Shown one piece after another: positions 21,631 through 34,019 of a stretch of 64,000 nucleotides of DNA (its first letter is position 1; each line of letters opens with the position of its first letter). Source of the DNA: Cyathus striatus. Its lineage: Eukaryota; Basidiomycota; Agaricomycetes; Agaricales; Nidulariaceae. Under the pieces are notes generated by a model. That model was not told where the DNA came from. It worked only from the letters and a program-made list of their open reading frames with translations, and did not search any database. Location of the stretch: assembly GCA_025738555.1 (NCBI GenBank), contig JAOVFP010000017.1, positions 1,922,001 through 1,986,000 on the forward strand. Direction: 5' to 3'. The position numbers and the translations under genes were made by a program.

Positions 21631-23167
21631 CTAATTCTCAATTTCACTATCTACATCGTCATCACTTCCAGATTCAGACCACTCTGCCAGATTTACAATA
21701 TCTTGGTCATCTCAAAATGCAGGGTCCAAGTTTGGAAGCATACCCTTCAGAACATGGACTACCTTCTGAAGAATGGGATTGAAATACCACCAGCAAAAAA
21801 TCCTCCACCTCTTGTTCTTTCCTGGAATAAGGTGTGAGTTGAAATAGGTTCTTGAACCACTACCCCCACAATAGCACTTCTCAAAGTGGATATTGTACAC
21901 CATTGTCTCTTCTGTAGGAGGGGTAGGAGAAACTTTTGGCTTCTTGGCATCAGGACTACTCCACCAGGTAGCAGCACCACATTTGAGGCATATGGAATCG
22001 CCAGGAGTAAGACCACATGCCTCAAGTGCCTTCTGTTCAACTTCTGGAAGAATATCTGGGCCTCATAAATCAATGCCCCAGACATGCCAAGCTGATCTTC
22101 TGCATACTGGAGGAAGCGAGATAACTTAGTCGGTGTATTCTTTGCTGGAGAAGTGACCAATGGTGCTCGTGAAGGAGTTGGAGTGGATTGTCGAAGAGGG
22201 AGTGATGTATGAGGAGCTACAATCTTGGCGAGATGTTCCACTATGTTTGAGACATGAGCAAGTGAGTTCTCTTCATTCTGAGGCTTTTTGAATAGAGAAC
22301 ATTGATGTGCTTCAGGATCAAAAGCGAGGGAGTTAGGGGGATGTTTAACAGTGGTCTTCCCATCATACTATGCAAAGGTTAATAAGGAACAGTGACTGAA
22401 TATAATGAAGGACCACATATGATTTCCCGGCACCACTGCAACATCATGTTTGGTGTAAGGGGCATGCACTCACCCATATCCATAACATAAGTATATCCCG
22501 AATCATTTTGGTTTCGATGTTCCTTTTCTAACAGGCCTCATAATCATGCTATCTCATGATCATAATCAGATTTGTCCTCCTAAACATCAGTTAGCAAAGC
22601 GGATGGAAGCATCAAAAAGCAAAGTTAGCCTCGTCATTATCTGGAGAGCTTGAGCTTTCACTCTCTGAAGCTTCAGAACTCTTCTAAACTCATTCGTGAG
22701 GTGAGTAAAAGGGAGGTTTATCTTTAGCACACACCTTCGATGCCCTTTTCATGTCTTCAAGACTATAAGACACCCGCAATCTCACAGCCTCCTTATCAAT
22801 CAACTGATCCACCACATCTTGATAATCCAAGAATGAGTCTACATCCACAGCATCCTTCTGACTGTAATTGGATAGAAGTGTATAAGTACATGCTACCAAT
22901 GTAAGAGATGACATATGCCTTTGAAGGTGGTATCAGGAACTTGACAGTAAAAACTTTCCTGCTGGTAACAGGTGTATATTTCTCACAGCCATGTTTTGAT
23001 AATATCAGAGAGAGAAAGCCCAAGTAGTTCACAGATGTTGCAGAAAACATGTAAGAGAGTTCCTTATTCTTGGTTGAATCAGCAGAGGGGACATTATATG
23101 AGACCATAACAGCAATGTGCTTTATTTCAAGTTCAGTAGGCCTGTCAGCATCCCCCCACAGGGACAA
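21631..23167 (-). pseudogene. Accessory gene of mariner element 1, with SAM-like domain
   Basis: Minus-strand segments read in order: an N-terminal part (ELEIKHIAVMVSYNVPSAD), a segment EAVRLRVSYSLEDMKRASK, HRNQNDSGYTYVMDMGE with MMLQWCREI, HPPNSLAFDPEA, then LSRFLQYAEDQLGM leading to GPDILPEVEQKALEACGLTP and GDSICLK, which has the pattern of a SAM domain. After that come CYCGGSGSR and an acidic tail (SGSDDDVDSEIEN) ending at TAG 21633-21631. Several parts are in different frames, owing to introns and at least one one-base shift near 22060, and TGA at 21714-21712 interrupts before the tail. The YV...MM..W..I and PP..L.F parts match the accessory gene of element 2. Function unknown. Confidence 0.55.
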
Positions 23168-23316
23168 CTGACATTGTGAATAGTACGAGGAGCAGAGAGA
23201 ACAGGGAGGGGATGAAGAAGGGACACAGCCTCACTACCAAAATGCCCTGAGCTGTGTCAGCCTGCATGGCATTATGTAAACACATCTCCAAAAGCATGCC
23301 ATGCAGCCTGATTTTT

Positions 23317-23585
23317 GCCGGATATGCCGATTGTGTAAACATAACCAACCACCCCTTTTTTTTCAAACACAATTCCGCAACATTTTGCAGTTAGCTGTAA
23401 AAGGAAGGAATATTAAATGGAATGGTTGCTATTTTTGATTTGTGGGTACTGCTAATTGTAAGTGTAATGTAGGTACAGTGGCCTAGTAGATTTGTTACAT
23501 ATAAATTGTGGGTTCAATCCCCACAGCACCCATTAAAATTCAGTATTTTAGTTTTTTCTTTTGAGATAGTAAGGTGATATGTATT
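23317..23585 (-). repeat. Right 269-bp inverted repeat of mariner element 1
   Basis: Reverse complement of 20066-20334 with equal length throughout. The tRNA-like segment is on the plus strand here (23444-23532). Confidence 0.85.
23444..23532 (+). other. tRNA-like sequence in the right inverted repeat
   Basis: Mirror copy of 20119-20207. It ends in GGGTTCAATCCCCACAGCAC and then CCA. A Pol III B box is present, so it might still recruit TFIIIC; whether it is transcribed is unknown. Confidence 0.5.
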
Positions 23586-23589
23586 GTGT

Positions 23590-26240
23590 TGATGACCAGA
23601 GAGGGAAGCAATATTCTGTTATCTTTTGAGTTGTTACATAAAGTTTATATTATGGATAAGCATTATGATTGGTGCATGGGTAAATTGGTACAGCACTGGA
23701 TGGGGAGCTATGTACTAATGAAATGCTGGTGTCCATGTCAATCAATAATAAGTGCCATGCACATGTAATGTTCAACTTTTAATGATACTATCTTTTTTGC
23801 AGTTTGAAGTTTGAACTTGTGTAAGATTTTCAGTTGAGATAGAACTGACTTCACTTAATACTGAATTTTTGTAGAGTATTACAAACAGAAAACTGGGGAA
23901 TTGGTACAATGCAAGTATGTTCTATGTGATTCATAGGTATTGTGGAATGAAGAATTTTTTTGTTCCCTCATTTTTCGAAGCAAGTTCACACTAGCTTAAA
24001 TTAAATGGAAGTTGAATTTGGACATCATTTTCACTCAACTTTAGTATAATGTGTAGATCATACACAAGCATTTTAACAGGTGCATTGACAATTCATTTAC
24101 TAGTACATGAAAGTGTTGTGTACTCTAATTAAAGGATCATTGGCATTCATTCATATTCTACTCTGATAATTTTATTTATTTCAAATGTTGGAAGAGTGCT
24201 TATAGGGACAAGGGTACTTGTATACATAAGGAAGATGGTGGTCATAGGATGCAATAGGCCCCTGGTGCAGCAGTACACTTAATAGTAGTGCAGGAAAGCT
24301 TGCTTGATCATGAATGTGGCAGGGTCTATATGACAGAATGGCGATTAACATTTTGAGGTTGGTGTATAGTTGTTGGTAATGCATAAGTTCACTGTGGTCC
24401 AGGAAGGTTTAAAGTATGCTGGGTATGTGCAGCATTACTTATTTTCTTTAGAACTACCAACATCCAAATACCTTGAGGCTTGAAAACTTGAGAGTGCATA
24501 TAGTGGTGTATTTTTACATTACCTTTGAGTATTGTGACTGGCATAGTTGTGGATTGGTAGTACTGCAGGTCCAGTGCTATTAACTGCACTTTCTTGGAAT
24601 AATTCATTTTATTTTAAATACTGAATTTGTTTATAATATAGGCACTCAACATGGGTGAGTATGTTGCATTGTAAGTGAATAAAGATCATGTAATGGCATA
24701 GATTATGTGGCCAATCAGCACTGAGCATAATATGGAGTAGATGAAATTTCATGTCACATCTCTTTAATAACAACTATATTGGTCATATTTTTATGTGAAC
24801 AGTTAATGAACGATATGAATAAGAGGCTGGTATGGTGGGGAATTTGTACAACGCAAAGTTTCCTGCTGATAAAATCCGGGTGTGCTGTGCCATTATGGTT
24901 TGATCCAGTACATCAATAGAGTCTACAGTTGTATCTTATTTGATTCTCGTGGTGTTGTTTATATTAATGGGAACATTAATGATTCAGCTTGGTGCATGGG
25001 GATTTTTTAGTTCACTATGTGCTCATCAAAATCAAAACTATTGAGCATGTGTGCATCTTCTCTCAACCTTTATTATGCATGCATTTGATATGCACTACTT
25101 CTAGAGAAACCAGAGTGAGCTCAATCGGTTGCAATAAATTAACTCAAAGAAAAGGAGGGAAGAGGAAGCAACAGGCTCTTGAGTCTTGGTGCAGTGGTAA
25201 CTAATAATAGTGCAGGCATGAACAATTTATCGATTCTGGTTTTGAAACCAGCAAGGTCCATGCTGAAGTATTTGGCTTTTTGAAGTTGGTCAGCAGTCTC
25301 GGCATGGGTTAGTACTGTAACACCACTGGTAGATTCTATGTCATTTATATTACGAGATATAGTTATACTTGAATCAGTGCAGCGCATAAAGGGGAGTCTT
25401 ATTCTGCTTACATATAGCTTCCCTCCTATCAATGTTATGTTCTGTTCAAAGCTTCATGCGACTGAACAGTACAAAATAACTGTATGACACCCACAGTGAT
25501 TTGTACCAATAAAAAGGACTGATGTCAGAGGATGTTTTTTTTTTGTTAGTTCATGTGTGGAATGTCAGAAAACCTGGTTAAGGGTGCTTCTGGGCATCCT
25601 CAAGAGAAGTAGAGAGTAGAGAAAGTAAGCTTTGTCTTTGCGGGTAAGGAGTACAAATGACGCGTGTACTAGCTAAAATACTCTATTGGAATATTCCATA
25701 TCACGTGACCACTGCGAGAGCGCAACCCAATTCTGACATGGAAGAGAATAGTTCTGATTCTGACAGTAATTCTTAAGGCAATTAGAATTGTAACGGAAAT
25801 AAATTTTATGTACTAGTCATTTGAGATTTGTTAAGTAGACAATCTGACACGATGACATACTACTAACGACATAAACTGCTGTAATCTTAGACAACTGACG
25901 GATTTCCCTGTGTCCGTTGAAGGCCTTAGCTATAAGAAAAACTCCATGGATAATGACGAGTTGAAGATGATTCAAAGGTCCCGACTCTCGGTTATCGCAT
26001 ATCCGGGACCCGAGTGACCGGCTCCCTTAGGCAGATTCGGTCCATGTGACTCTAGAAGCTGGTTGTAATCCGTCGTCCACGTTGTTGTCGACGTCAGTTG
26101 GACGTCTTTCTGCCCCAGTATCTCATCGTTCTACCCTGTCCACTTTTCATCGGATGTCCAGTTCCACCTCCTACAATAGAAAGCAACATGCTCTTCTGAT
26201 AGCCTAGAGGAACGGACAGCAGCTGCTATAGCTAATTATG
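23590..26240. other. Gene-poor AT-rich stretch with tRNA-like relics
   Basis: No coding gene could be supported. Two degenerate relatives of tRNA-Ala lie at 24257-24328 and 25174-25260. They share 'tggtgcag..gta' and 'aatagtagtgcagg' and end in GGGTCTA and GGTCCA; the second keeps a 5-bp T stem (CTGGT/ACCAG). Similar weaker words ('ggggaattggtacaatgcaa') recur near 23894 and 24837. Confidence 0.45.
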
Positions 26241-26295
26241 TTCTATGACGAAATGTCCGCGAGTTGGACATAAAGAAGCTATCAACGTTGTTCAA

Positions 26296-27724
26296 ATGCA
26301 ACACACAAGCTCTCCTGATTCTAATTATAACAACTTGATCTCAATTATATCGCAAACCATTTACCCACCATTCCCAGACGACGTTTCTACTCATCCGCTT
26401 CTCGTGATCGACTACAAGTTGATTGAAGCTGGCGATGAGAAGGAAATAGACCGCCTTTGGGAGGCAGGAAAGAAGCTTGGCTTCTGGTCGTAAGTAACTC
26501 TTATAACTGTGGTGTCTCTTTGAAGTATTCATTAAACATAGTATGAAAAATAACGGAGTAGATGAAGAAGTAGACGAGATGTTCAAGGTGGGAGCTGAGA
26601 CGATGGCGCTTCCTCTAGAAGAGAAAATGAAGTATGAGCAAGGTGATCAAGGAAAGTCATTCGGGTATGTTCTCACAGCCAATTAAACTGCATGATTCGT
26701 GGCCTAAAGTTTCTATTGTACATAGATATAAAGCTGCTGGTGCAAACGCGGTTGACGCTGCAGGTCGCAAAGATACTGTAGAGTTCATTAACATTGCAAA
26801 GGATGACGCTGTGTCGTACCCTGAGATCACCCATCGCACATATCCGGATCCAGTTCAATCCAAGATGGCATCTGTCGTTGGTCCTTTTGTCAAGAAGTCT
26901 CTTGGGGTCAATAATAAGCTCCTTGAAGTGCTGAATGATAGACTTGGACTTCCAGCTGGTACTTTACTTCAGAGGCACGCAAGGGACGAACATAGCACTA
27001 GTGAGGCCCGACTCATCCGAAATCCAGCAAACCCGCCAGAAGCCGGACAAGCATTGGGTAGCCATACAGATTTTGGGTCACTTGTAAGTCAAAACATATC
27101 CTTCAATCTCGTCGGTTGACTTTATTCTGCGATTTTTAGTCTTTTCTTCACAACTGGCTAGGCGGTCTTCAGGTTCTTGTTCCCGGGGCCGAAACCTGGC
27201 AATACATAAAGGTAATTTACTCATACTTATCACGATTGAACAATATAACTTAAACAAAGCACAGCCTATCCCAGGTCATGCAATATGCAACATCGGAGAC
27301 GCAGTTTCGATATTCAGTGGTGAGATACTGCAATCGAATCTCCACCATGTTGTGTGAGTCGCCTACTTGTCTCTATTTTCTTGGGGTTGATGTGTGATTA
27401 CTCAGACCTCCACCCAGAGAGCAATGCAAATTCGAACGATGGTCCCTTGTTTTCTTCACCCGTCCTGGAGATTCGGTGATACTCCGTCCGTTGACGGGTG
27501 AAAGCGATATAATTTCGGGAGCGGTTTTGAAGCACCCCAAGGAACAGCTGGATGCTAATGTCACGGCTGCTGAATGGTTCACGAGACGTATGAGGAATCA
27601 GCGCATTAATAACAGAAAGGTTCGTTTTGTCATGTTGAAATTTTGCAATGAATTTATGCTGTGACATTAGGGCCCTGAGACCTGGCTTGCTAGTCGTGGA
27701 ATCGAGGATAATCCATCCGCTTGA
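26296..27724 (+). CDS. 2-oxoglutarate/Fe(II)-dependent oxygenase (isopenicillin N synthase-like)
   Basis: Seven exons (26296-26489, 26542-26664, 26726-27083, 27140-27211, 27265-27353, 27406-27619, 27671-27724) join in phase with GT-AG borders and no stop. The N-terminal DIOX_N-like part has PLLVIDYKLI and LWEAGKKLGFW. The iron ligands are H and D of GSHTDFGSL and the distal H in SNLHHVV; the 2-oxoglutarate site is R-W-S in FERWSLVFFTRPGDS. GGLQVLVPG is also typical. The enzyme hydroxylates or desaturates small molecules in the cytosol; the substrate cannot be read from sequence. An in-frame ATG at 26245 would add 17 residues; 26296 is preferred because the homologous region begins soon after. 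It appears intact and has no obvious pathway partners nearby apart from the decayed P450. Confidence 0.88.
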
Positions 27725-27887
27725 TCAGAACGAGTAACCGCTTACTAGGAAATTACATTTCTGTTAGAAGAGTTAATTTACATTATCTCCTCGTAATACA
27801 TAATCATTACCGTGTCTGAATCTCTATCTCTTTCTCTCTCAAAGTCTATGTGTCATCTAGTTCTTCTCGCTGTTGCTGCTATACATT

Positions 27888-27889
<2 letters not shown>

Positions 27890-27934
<45 letters not shown>
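27890..27934. repeat. Poly(T) run of 45 bases
   Basis: An uninterrupted T run on the plus strand, equal to poly(A) on the minus strand. A 14-bp perfect palindrome, accggttaaccggt, follows at 27952-27965. It could be the tail of a retroposed sequence or simple slippage; no target duplication was identified. Confidence 0.8.
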
Positions 27935-27935
<1 letters not shown>

Positions 27936-28145
27936 AAATGCAGTTAATACCACCGGTTAACCGGTTACTAGTACTTATACATTTCATGTCTTGACATAAT
28001 AATTACACACTGAGGCATAGTACTAGTACTAGTAGGCAAGTGGGTGATATACAATTAGTTCAATACATATCTATTCGTTCGTACAGGGAGAAAGTAGTAA
28101 ACAGGAATATTATAGGTATGTAATCCATGATCTAGGCTCAGTACC

Positions 28146-30604
28146 TTATTCGTAAATGACGCTCGCGGGCCCCCTGAAATATCGAGTATCATGAATAAAG
28201 TAGAAGCGCTTATTGGGTGGTGCTTACCTCTTTTCGACCCCCTGATAGTTCGAGTTGAAAATTAACATGAAGCTAGTCAATTAGCATAAACAGGTGAACT
28301 TACGTTCTGGTTCCAGCTTATCTGTGCCTTCAATTCTGTACGACCAAAATGCAAGATAATGCTATACGTGACTGTATAATATGCGTTGTGAGCACCTTCT
28401 TTGTATTTGGTATTAATTATATGGTCGGGAACGGAGGCCATAATAGAACAACACGTTGAATAGCCATCTGTTGTTTCGATGTAAATAAATGAGTATAGAC
28501 TTAACATGGACCTCCCTGAACATACCACGATCTTCATCGAGCCAACAAGGATTAGTCAATGTTCCTCGATAACACTTCAGTTCTTCTGATATTTTCATTA
28601 AAGTTTCTCTAGTAAGTGACCGCCTGTAATAATCTTTTCTGAATTCCTTTGTTTCGGACACTGCTATATTCTGTAAAAATATGTGTTATTTTTCATATAT
28701 TTCATAGTGCATAATGGCTTCCCTTAGGAAGGATTGTGTCGAAAAATCCGGGGATGCGTCGCTGGCCGTCAATGGGACAAACGTATGAAACCGGAAAGCG
28801 AGATTCGTGTCCGGCCTGATAACGTGAATACCCCACTTCACAATTGTTACCATAAAAGAACTTGGAGACTCGAATAGAAACACAATGGTCAACGTAAAAT
28901 GAGACAGCGCCATCAGCGACCGCCTTCGAACTGGGTTCGAGAATATCTTAAGAACGAAAATTCAGAGATGCATATACACTCACATATGACTGTCAGGACG
29001 ACTGAGAGTCATATCCTGAGCTTCCAAAACTTTATTAAGCTGGGAATATAACCAACCGCTTGCAGCAAAGCCGCCCACCAGAAAGACAGACTTCATAGTG
29101 TAGTCAGTACTCAGCATATTACCGGTCACCCAATTGGGCTTACTTTGATGGGTATACTGGCAAGCCGTATCTGCTCCTTGATGACGTTCAAGATGCATTT
29201 TATGGACGGCTCGAAGAAAGAAGCTACATCTGACCTGAAAGACTGTTAAGCTTCGTTGGTACGGATAGCGAACTGAAGATAATTACCCGGATAGTTTTAA
29301 TTGTCCAGATCTAATTCCTACGCTCAAATCTTTATCTCTCGCAAAGCCAAATTTAATGTACTGCGGGTCACTGTCATCTTTAAAGTATAACTTCGTCGTC
29401 TTGTCGAATTTTTCAGCTATTAAAGTGGCATCTTCAGCAAACTTTGACCCGCGAAGATGATCTGGAGTGGTTTAATTATAAGATAAAAACCAAACGTCGA
29501 AAATACCTGCGAGAAATGTTCCTGCTCTCTTCGTCACAAATATTGATCCATGTAAATGGCCTAGTAAATAGCATATCTAATCAATCGACAGATCACGTTA
29601 CTAATACGTTGCTCACACTGGGGAGCTGCAACCTCCTCAAATTCGGTATCCGAGCTGCCGCTAATAGCATATGCACTGATATCGATTGTACCTCCACCGG
29701 CATCAACAATTAAAACACCTTTCCGTTCCTGAAACGGGGCTTTTATTACGGAGAAATTTTTGGATTTGATGCACTTACATTTAGCGTTTCTGTCGTAAGA
29801 CCGTTCTGAATACAGAAATGCAAACTAGCCTCTCCTTCAGTTACGAATGAAATATTATCTTGAGCAGCTGTCATATCAGCAACTAAACCAGCCAATACGG
29901 CAGCTTGGCGCATTTGACTCTGCTGAGGGCCTTCCCACCCATTGGGATGCGAAAGGACAAAGTGGATTCGGTTTTCCACAGAGCTCCAAAGAATCCGTCC
30001 ATTTGCATGCGTTTCTTTGATGTAGTCCCCAGCGCATTTGCAAAGATACTTCATGAAATCTGCGAACATTTCGACGATTGTCTTGTCTAAGGTAGTTGGA
30101 AGAGGAGGAATCCCATCTCCTGCAGACATTTTCTTAGGTTTCAGATGTAGTTTGAACCTGTAACTCATGTGTACAGTTACTCAGTTAATGTAGAACATGT
30201 AAACGAACCATTCAACTTTCATCCATCCTTCATCCTCGGCAGTCTCTTCAGTCCCCTCAAGCATAGCTTCAGCTCCAGCTGCACGCATGGTCCCACTCTT
30301 ATCATAGTACATGATTGTGGGTATTTTTGAATCGCCTCCGACATGCTCTTGCGCAGGAAATCTGCCATACACATGTAATCAGGTGTGGGCAACTATGTCA
30401 AAAAGAGGTCGTTACCTCGTTACACCTCTGATTTCTGGGACCATTCCGGGATCTAGTACGCTATATAATGTACGCGTCAGATTTAATGATCTAGCATATC
30501 ATGAACACATACCTGTAAGAAACACCGCTATATGTTGTCCCTACATCGAATGCAAGAACAAGTTTACGGTATGGACCGTTATATGGTGCTCTTGTAGGAA
30601 CCAT
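28146..30604 (-). CDS. HSPA12-like Hsp70-family ATPase, copy A
   Basis: The gene begins MVPTRAPYNGPYRK, followed by the phosphate-1 loop AFDVGTTYSG, the adenosine/phosphate-2 region IVDAGGGTIDIS, and the third actin-fold motif VFLVGGFAASGWL. The length is about 595 residues, with nucleotide-binding-domain architecture as in HSPA12, lacking the classical substrate domain. Exons run 30604-30513, 30460-30416, 30361-30209, 30157-29779, 29728-29617, 29560-29507, 29461-29287, 29234-29144, 29090-28984, 28930-28723, then three more including a 14-nt exon (28241-28228), ending at TAA 28148-28146. The donor after ILPK is GG (28722-28721) instead of GT and no substitute lies nearby, so correct splicing is doubtful. 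HSPA12 proteins are cytosolic ATPases of uncertain role and are expanded in agaricomycetes. Confidence 0.85.
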
Positions 30605-31420
30605 GGAGAGGCAATAAAATGTGGATGGTCGTAGAACTAAGGAAAGGTGAAAGATGCCTCTTTCTAGCGTTCTCGTCAAGTTAAATAGCGGACATATCTC
30701 CTTTGTCCACCGTCATATCGTTCTACACGTTGGCTTAACACGCGATCAGAACAAAGACCGATGAATTGGAATCTAGAATGCGCAGTTTAGGCATGATCAT
30801 GTGAGAAAATACTAAGTGATATCTGTGGCAAATCGGGGCTGCGGTGACCTTCGAGGCTATCCACGTGCTATCCACTGTACCTCTGGGAGGAGCACGCACA
30901 TCTGCCACGCATGATAGGCAACGTTCCAGGGCTTGGTAACGACGGTGAGGATCCAAACTGGAATCTTGTACCCAGAAATTAATCTTACATCCTAGAACAG
31001 AAATAAACATTCCAAAGCTTTTATCGGGCAGGAAATACATGTCCAGCGAACTCGAAGGGTGTGATCAAGATGTGGTCGGAAGTAGGAACGCAATCGGGTC
31101 GGGACGCGCCGCGCAAACTTGGGTATTTGTATGTATTTACCGTAATATGTACATACGTATAGCCTCTGAATAATCTCGACAGAACCCACCGAGCACCCAC
31201 CCCCTTATTTCCAAATTCTAATTCTAATCCACGGGACTTAAATTCAGGCATGTATAAGTGTGTAAGTACCAATGTATTCACCCGACTTCAGTTTGTCTTA
31301 TACGCAATTTAATCGTTCTTTCGTTAAGTTAGTGGGTGGTGTGAAATTTTGAACTACATATAAGAAAACTTGATATACATATGCATACTACTGACGGTAT
31401 AGTTATATTAACTCAGCAGA

Positions 31421-33935
31421 TTACTCGTAAATGACACTTGCAGGTCCCCTAAAATATGTAGTTTTATTATAATATACTGAACGCATGTCAGGTCAGTATG
31501 CTTACTTCTTCTCGCGCCCCTAAAATATTATGTTTATGTCACAGAAATAATAGACATATATGATAAGCGAACTCACATTCTCTTTCCAGCATAGCTGAGC
31601 TTTCATTTCTGTGTGGCCGAATAGCAGAACGATATCGAATGCAACACTGTAGTAGATTCCCCTTGGGGATGCATTTTTGTTTATCGTTGTAATTATTTGA
31701 TCCGGAATTTGGGCTTCAATAATGCAACAGGTCGAGTAGCCATCTGCTTAAGTGTAAGTAACGATAAAACCCGGCAGCTGAATAGGATTTTTCTACTAAA
31801 TCGTACCATTGTCCTCATCTTGCCAGCGCGGGTTAGTAAGTGCACCGCGGTAACAAATAACAGAAGACGTGATTTTCCATAATTCTTGTCGGGAAGATGA
31901 TACCTGCTGATAATTTTCTCGAAACTCTTTTGTCTCTGATACTGCTGTGTTCTGCTGTCGATAATAGTGTCAAAGTTCCAGCTAGTATGTTTGTTAATAT
32001 TTAATTGACTTTCCTTTGGAAGAATGACGTCGAACATTCCATTTATACATCGTTTTCCACTTCTCTTGCTAATGAACGTGCTCGCTGAGCGTGACACATG
32101 GTCCGGATTGAATGGAAGATAAGGGACTACGCAAAAAGTCCCATAAAAGAACTTAGCCACGCGTACAGAGACAAAGTGATCGATATAAAATGAAACTGCT
32201 CCATCGGCTACTGCCTTTGAGCTAGTATCGAAAACTGGAACTAAGAACAGTGTAATATTGAAGACACACGGAGACTCACAGATGACTGTCAGGACGACTA
32301 AGACACATATCCAGAGGCTCTATGACTTCATTAAGTTGGGAATAGAGCCAACTGCTTGCTGCAAAGCCTCCCACTAGGAAGACAGACTTCAAATACAGGC
32401 AGCGGTTTAAAATTCGATACTTCATGCCTTACGCGGATGTCTGAGCTTACCTTGATGGGTATTTTCGCAAGCGACTTTTGCTCTTTAATAGCACTCACGA
32501 TACACTCGACGGACGGTTTGAAAAAAGAGGCGACGTCGGATCTCAATACATTTTCAGCTTACTTTCGAAGATATAAGAGATGAAACTAGAATAATTACCC
32601 AGGTAGTTTCAATTGACCAGCCCGAATTCCTAAGCTCAAGTCTCTGTCTTTCGCAGTGCCAAATCTGATATACTGAGGGTCTTTGTCATTTTTAAAGGAT
32701 AGCTTCGTTGTCTTATCGAACATCTCCGTTATAATGGGGACATCGAAAATAAACTGAGAGTTTTTGAGGTGATCTATGGCAATTAAGTAGTGAGAAGATA
32801 ATATCAATCAAATAACGAAATTACCCTTGAAGAATGCTTCTGCTCTCCTCGTCACAAATACAGATCCATGAAAATGACCTTGAGAGTAAAATTTCAGATA
32901 TAGATGGACTCGTATGCTACACTAATATAATGACTTACATTGTGGAGCAGCGATCTCTTCGAAGTCGGCAGTCGAGTCGCTACGAGGGGCATAGCTACTG
33001 ATATCAACTGTGCCTCCACCAGCATCAACGATTAAGATACCTTTACGTTCCTGGAGGACGCTAGTCAAAATAACGAAGGCTTTGGAGTTCTAGGCTACTT
33101 ACATTGAACGCTTCAGTACTTAGACCGTTTTGGATACAAAAGTGCAAACTCGCTTCTCCTTCAGTTACAAAGGAAATACAATCTTGGGCAGCTGACATAT
33201 CAGGAACAAGACCTCCTAAAACAGCCGCTCGACGCATCTGATTCTGTTGAGGGCCTTCCCATCCGTTAGGATGTGAAAAGACAAAATGAATCCTGTTTTC
33301 TACCGAGCTCCATAGGCTACCCCCGTTTCCGTGCGTTTCTTTGATGTAGTCTCCAGCACATTGGTAAAGATATTTCATGAAGTCGGCGAAGATTTCGGTT
33401 ACTGTCTTGTTTAAATTGGTTGGAAGCGGGGGAATCGTTTCCCCGGAAGACATCTCCTTAGGCTTCAGATGTAGCTTGAACCTGTATAGCACATTTGTAA
33501 TTAGTTAACTAATGAATAAATATGAGACGAACCATTCAACCTTCACCCATCCTTCATCCCCGGCTATCTCGTCAATTCCTTCAACTACAGCCTCGGCTCC
33601 AGCTGCGCATACTGCACCATTTTTATTATAATACATAATCGTAGGTATCTTTGAATCGCCTCCGACGCGATCCGTCGCAGGAAATCTATATGTAATTGAT
33701 AAGAACAGTTCAAAAAACTTCGAAGGGCACTGAAAGGCCCTACCTATTCACACCACGGATTTCAGGAACCACTCCAGGATCCAAAACACTAGAGTATATG
33801 TGCGTAAGAATATTGATCTGACGAACTGTTTACACTCAAGCACCTGTAAGAAACTCCGCTATACGTCGTCCCGATATCAAATGCAAGAATAAGTTTCCGG
33901 TAGGGACCGCTGTATGGTGATCTGGTCGGAGGCAT
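31421..33935 (-). CDS. HSPA12-like Hsp70-family ATPase, copy B
   Basis: It has the same exon layout as copy A. Start MPPTRSPYSGPYRK, then AFDIGTTYSG, IVDAGGGTVDIS (about 33040), VFLVGGFAASSWL, and a C-terminus ending GPASVIYE at TAA 31423-31421. No internal stop was seen in the exons I followed. The donor after ILPK is GA (32013-32012; AAG then GAAAGT) where GT is expected; reading on gives a long unrelated open frame, so an alternative C-terminus is conceivable. Copy C is its closest neighbour in the array, and the upstream region is nearly duplicated in front of copy C. Confidence 0.83.
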
Positions 33936-34019
33936 GTTGAAGAGACTCGAGGTAAAACAGGAGTAAGCCAAAGGAAAGACACCAACGTCTACTTCGACCT
34001 AAAAGCAGGCCTACAGCTT

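Larger units (their letters stand above)
20070..23581. mobile_element. Tc1/mariner element 1, long inverted repeats, two genes
   Basis: The sequences 20066-20334 and 23317-23585 are inverted copies of equal length (269 bp, no length differences). The outermost shared bases include TA on each side (20068-20069 and 23582-23583), so the element proper likely starts CATATCACC at 20070, within TA target duplications. It carries a plus-strand DDE transposase (20436-21504) and a minus-strand accessory gene (about 23167-21631), converging with a gap of about 130 bp. Both genes are damaged. The inverted repeats contain a tRNA-like sequence. Confidence 0.8.

Noticed and set aside
23145..23372. Minus-strand frame at the inner edge of the right inverted repeat as the start of the accessory gene.
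   Set aside because: Half of it is terminal repeat sequence, which would have to be coding in both ends; the accessory start more likely lies inside the repeat.
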